Origin: Cytospora piceicola
Taxonomy: Eukaryota > Ascomycota > Sordariomycetes > Diaporthales > Cytosporaceae
Direction of reading: 5' to 3'
Assembly: GCA_023375675.1 (NCBI GenBank)
Contig: JALQBC010000050.1
Location: forward strand, 175,628-239,627
DNA: 64,000 nucleotides
A model generated the notes under the pieces. The model did no database searches and was not told where the DNA came from. It saw only the letters and a program-made list of their open reading frames with translations. The translations under genes and the position numbers were made by a program. Of this stretch, positions 58,428 through 64,000 are shown piece by piece. Positions within the stretch are counted from its first letter, which is position 1. Each line of letters starts with the position of its first letter.

Positions 58428-60288
58428 TTAGTGGGTCTCTCTGCGCCGTATTCTCATGGGCACCTTGCCAATTGGATGCGACATGCCACTGCCGAAGCCC
58501 TTGACTGTTAAGTCTTCCTGCACATCTCTACCCTCGTCGAATATTTCGCAGTCGAACAGGCTTACCATTAAGGCCGTGGTGAGCAATATCTGGCGTTTCG
58601 CAAAGTGGCGACCGGGACACTGCCGCGGCCCGCCACCGTAGGGAATCCACGAGCCTTCGAGCCCTTTTGTCGAGAATGCTGGAGAAGAAACAGAGTCACG
58701 CGGTTTGTTATTTCCACGATCAATTTCTGATGAATATTCGAGGAACCTTCCGATCCAAAACTGGTCAATGGGGTGCTCATTATTCAAGCCGGTGCTCCAG
58801 GTTCCAGAATCCATATGTGCAACTGTCGTCGGCGTAACGACGACCTTCCGTCTTGGTATGATCCAGTCTTTGATGTTCATGTCAGTTTTGTCCGGCATTC
58901 TGATGATGTAGAAGTGCATTCTGAGACGCAAAGTCTCGGCGTAGACAGCTTGGAGGACAGGCAAACGGAGCAGTTTGTCGATATCAAATCGGACGCGGCC
59001 GTCTGTCCGTTCAAGTACGCAGGTATCAACCTCGGCCCTCACGCTAGTGAGCAGCTCAGGGTCTCGATATATCTCAAAAATGGCCCAGGAAGCAGCAGTG
59101 ATGGAGTTCCTTGCCCTATACAAGAAGTAAGTTGGGAGTTGTGCCAAGATAGAAATACAGGGACTGTAGCTTACGCCCATATGGCCCCGAAGTCCTCGGA
59201 AGCGATGGCATCGTAGTCGAAGCCGTCCATTTCGAGGAACATTTCCTGCCTCTCCCGGAAGAAGCTGCTTCCCCAGAAAGGATCATCGCCATCAGCAGCA
59301 ACGGCCGTGTCATCGAAGTTGTCTCTCGCGTGTTGTTGCCAAATTTTGACGGCATTCAACACCCTCTCACGAGCTGCGTATGCCCCTGGGGCGAGAAAAC
59401 AAGGAACTCCTGGGAATCGTTATCAGCCAAGTAGTTGCTGCATGATTTAAGTTGCCGCACCTTGAAGGAAAGTCTGCAAGTTGCGGTCAAAATCCCAGTA
59501 ATCCTGCAAGAAGTGCGGATTCAGGCTTAGGAGGTAAGGACCGCAAAGAGCATTCAAAATTGAGACCGTGGCCTCATCTCCGACGAACTTCATCAGATCG
59601 ACTTGGTATTCCCAATTAGACTCAATGCGATTATGCATTTCAGACATTTGTTGCGTTATATTGTCCACAAATCTATCCCAGAAGGGGTAAAGCCTCTTTC
59701 CTTCTAGGAATCGGATCAAGGACTGATACACACGGTAGTCAATACGATTGCGAGCCTCAACAATGCTACCCGGGTGAGGTATATGGCCACTGCCAGAATC
59801 ATCTTTGTCGTATAGGCGCAGTGCCTTGGTTGGCAAGCCAAAAGCGTAGCCAAGGGCGAATTTGACAAAGGGAATTGATGTGCAGGCCCAAGAGTTCTTG
59901 AAGAGGGCTTTAATGTTCTCCGGTCCGCGGATGACATAGAATTCCTGAGTGAGGATCTTAACTAGGACCGGGTGGGCACTCTGGAAGAAGTTGCTGTGAC
60001 CAAATCAGCCATGACAACCAACAGACCACGTAAACGGTGTCCCTACCTCTGGTTCAAGACAAAGGCTTTCGGTTTCCATAGATACGTGATTGGCAGACTA
60101 CCCAACAGCGGGAAGATGTACGGGAACATCGAGGGGACACCTTTGGCATTCTCATGTTTCTCCTGCGAGAGAAAATTGTCGCGTCTGGCAGTATACCGAC
60201 TCCAGAGGGCAGCAGTTAGAAGCAGACAAAGGGTTGCCAGGTTGACCACGCCCCAAGGGAGGAGATCGCCAAAGATCGCGTCGAACAT
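58428..60288 (-). CDS. cytochrome P450 (CYP7/CYP8-like fungal type)
   Basis: Four exons: 60288-60047, 59993-59461, 59409-59175 and 59115-58428; 565 residues. Donors GTAGGG, GTGCGG and GTAAGC join in frame. An N-terminal membrane anchor is visible (WGVVNLATLCLLLTAALW), then the proline-containing FPYIFPLLGSLP. The I-helix segment AIWAARNSITAASWAIFEI lacks the usual AGxxT and has Asn/Ser instead, as in CYP7/CYP8-type enzymes. ExxR is in YAETLRLR. The heme loop YGGGPRQCPGRHFAK carries the thiolate Cys503. It needs a reductase partner and should sit in the ER. Substrate unknown; steroid, lipid or terpene oxidation is possible. ATG context GATAAGATG. It is the last gene before the telomeric repeats. 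Confidence 0.93.
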
Positions 60289-60600
60289 CTTATCTGTATT
60301 AGCAGTTCTATCGTGCACAGTGTGCAAAATTCGTTAGTCGTCAAATGGAGAGGACTAGAACTCGAGGGCCTTGGTTCGATGTAGAACAATGTTATTAGCT
60401 GGCAAACTGGCCTCAATTAAGAGGCGGTGATTCAGCTTTTCCCGCTTCCAAGCGTTTGCCCTCTCCGCTACAATCAAAATCCCTGTAACAACCACTATTA
60501 TTAGCTCGGGTGTCACTCGGCATTGATCCGGTGTGGCGGGCATTGTATGCAGGGGCTGGAATACCAAATGGAAGTTAAGCTGACGCCCTACTGTGCGCTC
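60289..60600. promoter_or_regulatory. P450 upstream region
   Basis: Ordinary-composition DNA before the P450 start. It must hold the promoter. The change to AT-rich subtelomeric DNA occurs at about 60,620. Confidence 0.4.
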
Positions 60601-60619
60601 GGCTAACCCGATAGAGATC

Positions 60620-62190
60620 CCGATAATTTTTATAGCCTATATATTAAAATCGAGGTATATATAAGTAACAGAACAGGGTATAAGGTTAAAGTAAGTACGA
60701 ACCGGTTCCGAGCCGGTTATAAATAGCTAAAGTAAGACTTTAATATTAAAGGTATTTATAAACTTATTATTAACTTAAATATTATAGAAAGTATACTTAT
60801 ATATATTAAATTTAATATTATAATATAGCTATAATATATTTTATTAAGTTTTAACGTTATTATATAACGTTAATTTTACTTATTTAATTTTTTTTACGTT
60901 TTTAATTTTTTTAATTTAAACTTAATAACTTATAATAACTATAAAAATAGCGTTTAACTATAAAGTTATAAAGATATATATTAATATAAGTAGTATATAT
61001 TTAGTTTAAAACTAGTTAAAAACTATTTAAAACTAATAATAAATATATTTTAATTAATATATTAAAGTTATTTTAACTTAAAATAACGTTTTAATAAATA
61101 CTAGCTTTACTATTTTAAAATAATTAAAGTTATAAGTTTAAAACTTTTATTATATTAGTTTTAAATAAGCTTTTAACTATTTTTAAAATTTAATAAAAAC
61201 CGTTAATCTTTTTATTAAAAAACTAGCTATAATATTTATAGTACTTATATCGTTAACTATATTTATAGCGAAACTATTTACTATTATTAAGATTTTAAAA
61301 TTAGTATATAATATATCGAAAAGGTAAGCGATTTTTAAACTAGTTTTAAACCGGTTTTAAACTTTTTTTAAAAATATATAAAGTCGATTTCTTTTAAAAA
61401 GTATATTAAAACTTAATACTATATTAAATAGTATAAAAATCTTATTAATAAGATTATTTAAAATAAAGATAGTAAACGTTTTTATTAATAGCTTTAAGTT
61501 ACTTTAAGTACTTTTATATTAATTTTAAAGTTATTTTAAATTAGTTTTTAACCGGTTTTAAGCTATTATATTAATATTATAAACTATTATTAAAAGCTTT
61601 AACTATAAATTTAATAGCGTAAAGAATTAAATATTTTTAAAACTTATTTAAAACCGGTTTTTAATTAGCTTTAATTATTAATATTAATAATTTTAATTTT
61701 AACTATATTAAAGCTTAATATAAAAAGCGTAAAGAAAAGAAAAAAAAAGTTAAAAAGCTAATAAAGTAAGTAGTTAAAAAGGCTATTAAAAAAGCTATTA
61801 AAAAAGCTACTTAATAAAATATAATAAAAAACCTTTAATCTTTTTATATTAAAAGTAAGTTATATATATACCTATTTTATATTACTTTTTAACCGGTTTT
61901 AAACTATTTAAAAGTTATTTACTATATTACCTTTTATATTAAAAATAATACTTAGCTTATAAAAAAAGTAGAAAATAAAAAGTTTTTTAAAAAAGATTAA
62001 GTATATATTTTTAACTAGCTTTAAACTAGTTCGGTATTAATATAAAATAGATTTACTTTATTATTACCTATTATATAGCTAGTTTATTAAGGTTAGTTTT
62101 ATTTATTTTAAAGTTAAAGTTAGTTTATTTTTATTTATTAGTTTATTTTATTTTTTATTAGTTTTTATTTATTAGTTATTTATTTATTAA
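60620..62190. repeat. RIPped subtelomeric AT-rich DNA
   Basis: About 1.6 kb almost free of CA and TG. The palindrome-centred motif AACCGGTT, usually within AAACCGGTTTTAAA or close variants, recurs near 60,700, 61,348, 61,549, 61,650 and 61,889. No fossil reading frame was convincing. Probably an old repeat family or degenerate element adjoining the tandem array. Confidence 0.6.
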
Positions 62191-62251
62191 GATTATTATT
62201 ATTAATAAAAAAAGGTTAAATTTAAAGAATTTTTAATTAAATTATCTTAGT

Positions 62252-63260
62252 TAAATATATAATTTAAATATAAACTTATTTATTAAATTTTTTTAAACTT
62301 ATATTTTAATACTTTTTTATTACTTTAATATATTAAAATTAATTTAATAAGCTTTATAAATACTAATTTATATTAAAATATAATAGAAAAGGCTTTAAGT
62401 ATATTAAGTAAAAGTTTAAAGTAAATATACTTTTAAAGTTTAAAATAAGTATATTTATATTAATTTAAGTTAAATATTTAATTTAAATATAAACTTATTT
62501 ATTAAATTTTTTTAAACTTAAATTTTAATACCTTTATATTACTTTAATATATTAAAATTAATTTAATAAGCTTTATAAATATTAATTTATATTAAAATAT
62601 AATAAAAAAAGCTTTAAATATATTAAATAAAAGTTTAAAATAAATATACTTTTAAAGTTTAAAATAAGTATACTTATATTAATTTAAGTTAAATATTTAA
62701 TTTAAATATAAACTTATTTATTAAATTTTTTTAAACTTAAATTTTAATATTTTTTTATTATTTTAATATATTAAAATTAATTTAATAAGTTTTATAAATA
62801 TTAATTTATATTAAAATATAGTAAAAAAAGCTTTAAGTATATTAAATAAAAGTTTAAAGTAAATATACTTTTAAAGTTTAAAATAAATATACTTATATTA
62901 ATTTAAGTTAAATATTTAACTTAAATATAAATTTATTTATTAAATTTTTTTAAATTTAAATTTTAATACTTTCTTATTACTTTAATATATTAAAATTAAT
63001 TTAATAAGCTTTATAAATATTATTTTATATTAAAATATAATAAAAAAAGCTTTAAGTATATTAAGTAAAAGTTTAAAATAAATATACTTTTAAAGTTTAA
63101 AGTAAATATATTTATATTAATTTAAGTTAAATATTTAATTTAAATATAAACTTATTTATTAGATTTTTTTAAACTTAAATTTTAATATTTTTTTATTATT
63201 TTAATATATTAAAATTAATTTAATAAGCTTTATAAATACTAATTTATATTAAAATATAAT
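62252..63260. repeat. 219-base tandem repeat array
   Basis: The landmark TAAATATTTA followed by ATTTAAATATAAAC recurs at 62252 (variant), 62471, 62690, 62909 and 63128, exactly 219 bases apart each time. Each unit also holds TAATTTAATAAGCTTTATAAAT and a copy of AGTTTAAA...AAATATACTTTTAAAG. Between four and five units are present; all are heavily RIP-mutated and AT-rich. The text above gives landmarks only, not the whole unit. Such arrays are common as telomere-associated repeats. Confidence 0.9.
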
Positions 63261-63732
63261 AAGTAAATAATTAAAACTTTTAAAGAATTAATATTTTTAT
63301 ATTTATTTAAATATTATATATACTTTAACTATAAAATTAATTTATTTTTATTAAACTATTATTAATATATATATATTAAAAAATAAGTTTAATATATATA
63401 AATTAATTTTTTTAATTACTTATATAAATAAATTTATCGGCTTATATAAATATATATTAAAGCTTATTATAACGTATTATAAAGTAAACTTATATTAAAA
63501 AAACTATAAAAAAGTATATTAAAATAGCTTTTTTAAATAATAATATATAATTTTAAATAGTTTAATAAAAAGTTTAATACTTATATTATAAAAACTTTAT
63601 AAACTTAATATTAATTAATAATAAGTATTTAATAATAGTTAACGTTACTTATAATATTACTTTTAATAAAATAATATACTTTATAATAAATTTAATAATA
63701 ATTAATACTACTTATAATACTACCTTTAATAA
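63261..63732. other. AT-rich spacer between array and terminal repeat copy
   Basis: AT-rich, RIP-like DNA with short near-repeats such as AATACTACTTATAATACTACC. No gene. It separates the 219-base array from the terminal partial copy. Confidence 0.5.
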
Positions 63733-63888
63733 AATAATATTATTAATAAGAAAAAGTTAAAATTAAAGAATTTTTAGTTAAATTATCTTAGTTAAATATT
63801 TTACTTAAATGTAAACTTATCTATTAAATTTTTTTAAACTTAAATTTTAATGCTTTCTTATTACTTTAATATATTGGAATTAATTTAA
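63733..63888. repeat. terminal partial copy of the subtelomeric repeat
   Basis: Matches about 62,189-62,345, the left flank of the array plus the start of its first unit. It runs through AATTTTTAGTTAAATTATC and TAAACTTATCTATTAAA and stops at TAATTTAAT, where the telomere begins. It keeps TG at sites where inner units have TA (AAATGTAAAC, AATGCTTTC, ATTGGAATT). Confidence 0.8.
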
Positions 63889-64000
63889 TTAGGGTTAGGG
63901 TTAGGGTTAGGGTTAGGGTTAGGGTTAGGGTTAGGGTTAGGGTTAGGGTTAGGGTTAGGGTTAGGGTTAGGGTTAGGGTTAGGGTTAGGGTTAGGGTTAG
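63889..64000 (+). repeat. telomere, (TTAGGG)n
   Basis: About 18.7 perfect TTAGGG units to the end of the window, reading 5' to 3' toward the end as a right telomere must. No variant units. Confidence 0.99.

Overview
The window is the right-hand end of a chromosome (or chromosome-scale contig) of a filamentous ascomycete (Pezizomycotina, probably a Sordariomycete). The evidence is as follows. The last 112 bases are perfect TTAGGG repeats. Genes carry short 45-160 base introns with GTAAGT-type donors and CTAAC/CTGAC branch points. Two large AT-rich blocks have almost no CpA or TpG while keeping CpG, which is the signature of repeat-induced point mutation (RIP). Intergenic DNA is peppered with the TACCTAGGTA palindrome common in such genomes. 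No bacterial, viral, rRNA or convincing tRNA feature was seen.

Layout. 0.3-3.4 kb: a trichodiene-synthase-family terpene cyclase (minus) divergent from a short-chain dehydrogenase (SDR, plus) whose YxxxK catalytic motif seems lost. 3.7-7.0 kb: a TAPT1/Emp65-family membrane protein (minus). 7.4-10.8 kb: a moderately RIP-mutated gene or transposon fossil. 12.7-16.3 kb: a dienelactone-hydrolase-family enzyme and an MFS sugar transporter, convergent. 17.0-29.15 kb: a 12.1 kb, heavily RIPped block bounded by 30-base imperfect terminal inverted repeats and flanking TA, holding at least four fossil reading frames; this is the most unusual object in the window. 30.3-33.9 kb: a MYND-finger protein and a GPI-type GH76 alpha-1,6-mannanase (Dfg5/Dcw1 family), convergent. 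34-37 kb: gene-poor. 37.2-38.2 kb: a two-RRM protein with unresolved 5' end. 39.5-42.8 kb: an FSH-type serine hydrolase and an epoxide hydrolase. 45.6-50.8 kb: a secreted glutamic (G1) protease, a VOC/glyoxalase-fold protein and an AYR1-like SDR. 52.6-54.1 kb: a six-exon PTH11/fungal-rhodopsin-type membrane protein. 56.6-60.3 kb: a third SDR and a cytochrome P450. 60.6-63.9 kb: RIPped subtelomeric DNA with a 219-base tandem array, truncated by the telomere.

Functionally the window is accessory-rich: a terpene cyclase, SDRs, a P450, an epoxide hydrolase, an FSH hydrolase, a sugar transporter, a secreted protease and a receptor-like protein. These are the kinds of genes found in subtelomeric secondary-metabolism and host-interaction regions, but they do not form one compact cluster. 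The terpene cyclase plus divergent SDR is the only pair whose arrangement suggests shared work. TAPT1/Emp65 and Dfg5/Dcw1 are conserved housekeeping-type genes. Gene models were built by eye from splice signals and reading-frame continuity; all multi-exon models given as complete keep frame from ATG to stop. Domain assignments rest on remembered family motifs, not on a database search.
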